Assembly: GCA_963560245.1 (NCBI GenBank)
Contig: CAUWNS010000042.1
Coordinates: 1-13,242, forward strand
Origin: Pseudoruminococcus_B sp937901805
Lineage (GTDB): Bacteria; Bacillota; Clostridia; Oscillospirales; Ruminococcaceae
Direction of reading: 5' to 3'
Length of the DNA: 13,242 nucleotides
The stretch's first letter is position 1, and each line of letters begins with the position of its first letter. Positions 12,722 through 13,242 of the stretch are shown in pieces. The notes beneath the pieces were generated by a model. The model ran no database searches. It saw only the letters and a program-made list of their open reading frames with translations, and was not told where the DNA came from. A program made the position numbers and the translations under genes.

Positions 12722-13242
12722 ACTTGAAGATATTGTTGATGTAACAATGGGTCAATCACCCAAGTCTGAATACTATAACACAGAAGGAAAAGGTTATCCT
12801 TTCTTGCAAGGAAACAGAACCTTTGGATTTAAGTATCCAACTTTCGATACATACACAACAGTAATGACTAAACCGGCAAAGGCTGGTGATGTCATAATGA
12901 GTGTAAGAGCGCCGGTTGGCGACCTTAATATCACTCCTGTAGATATGTGTTTAGGACGTGGTGTTTGCTCATTGAGAATGAAGAATGGGAATCAAGACTT
13001 TCTATTCTATATGATGAAATACTATATTCCCCATTTACTTAAAAAAGAAAGTGGCACTGTCTTTGGTTCAGTAAACAGGAATGATATAAACGGTTTGGAA
13101 GTCGATATTCCTGAAGACGCACAAGTACAAAAGAAAATTGCTCGTTACTTGGAGATGATTGACGACAAGATAGAACTTAATAATGCCATAAACAATAATT
13201 TAGAACGGCAAGCTAAAGCAATTTTCAAGTCTTGGTTTATTG
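12711..13242 (+). CDS. hsdS: Type I specificity subunit HsdS, N-terminal part (runs off the end)
   Basis: The frame opens at the ATG at 12711 inside the last codons of hsdM and stays open to the last base, giving 177 codons. It starts MKCKLEDIVDVTMGQSPKSEYY, the typical opening of a target recognition domain, and includes KAGDVIMSVRAPVGDLNIT. It then enters the conserved spacer helix IARYLEMIDDKIELNNAIN, LERQAKAIFKSWF at about 144-176. This is thus the first target recognition domain plus the first conserved helix; a second half should lie beyond the window. HsdS names the DNA site for the HsdM/HsdR complex. The recognition sequence cannot be read from this. Confidence 0.93.
   Translation, partial: MKCKLEDIVDVTMGQSPKSEYYNTEGKGYPFLQGNRTFGFKYPTFDTYTTVMTKPAKAGDVIMSVRAPVGDLNITPVDMCLGRGVCSLRMKNGNQDFLFYMMKYYIPHLLKKESGTVFGSVNRNDINGLEVDIPEDAQVQKKIARYLEMIDDKIELNNAINNNLERQAKAIFKSWFI

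Noticed and set aside
11216..13242. Orphan methylation system lacking hsdR
   Set aside because: hsdS is cut by the window end, so absence of hsdR cannot be concluded.

Overview
The window reads as one side of a mobile genetic element of a low-to-mid GC Firmicute, most likely a gut clostridium of the Oscillospiraceae/Lachnospiraceae type. That assignment is inference. It rests on AGGAGG-type ribosome binding sites, a tRNA with encoded CCA, and gene families familiar from Tn1549-like integrative elements of that group (Cys-rich VLP protein, MobC, ParB-like protein, DUF6076). The window carries no chromosomal housekeeping gene apart from the tRNA.

Region 1 (1-356) is the attachment region. A complete tRNA-Ser(CGA) is followed by a bidirectional terminator. 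Five copies of the 9-mer GTTCTTTCC lie around it, two upstream of the tRNA and three downstream; they look like arm-type binding sites of the adjacent tyrosine integrase.

Region 2 (345-5505, minus strand) is the element's maintenance and mobilisation operon. In transcription order it holds a structured leader of about 245 nt, an excisionase-like HTH protein, a Cys-rich VLP protein, a RepA-like AAA ATPase, a ribbon-helix-helix (RHH) protein, a hairpin-rich oriT-like gap, MobC, a ParB-like protein and the integrase. No relaxase is visible, so the element is either mobilised by a helper or encodes its relaxase outside the window.

Region 3 (5505-7094) holds a divergent, zinc-ribbon DUF6076 gene of unknown function. 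Its consensus promoter overlaps the promoter of the minus-strand operon, and a strong terminator closes it.

Region 4 (7127 to the end, plus strand) looks like one long toxin/defence operon with one strong promoter overlapped by a 9-bp inverted-repeat operator. The order is: an XRE HTH fused to a DUF3990 ADP-ribosyltransferase-like domain; a small unknown partner; a class III Fic protein with a canonical active site and C-terminal inhibitory motif; a coiled-coil TIR protein; a second Fic-fold protein with a degenerate catalytic motif and winged helix; HsdM; and the N-terminal part of HsdS, cut by the window end. The TIR gene is flanked by imperfect direct repeats of about 77 bp. These repeats duplicate the Fic1-end/Fic2-start junction, so TIR looks like a late insertion into an older ART-partner-Fic-Fic-HsdM-HsdS operon. 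The combination of an NAD-dependent ART, an ATP-dependent Fic, an NAD-consuming TIR and a type I modification system under one promoter is the best candidate here for an undescribed compound system.
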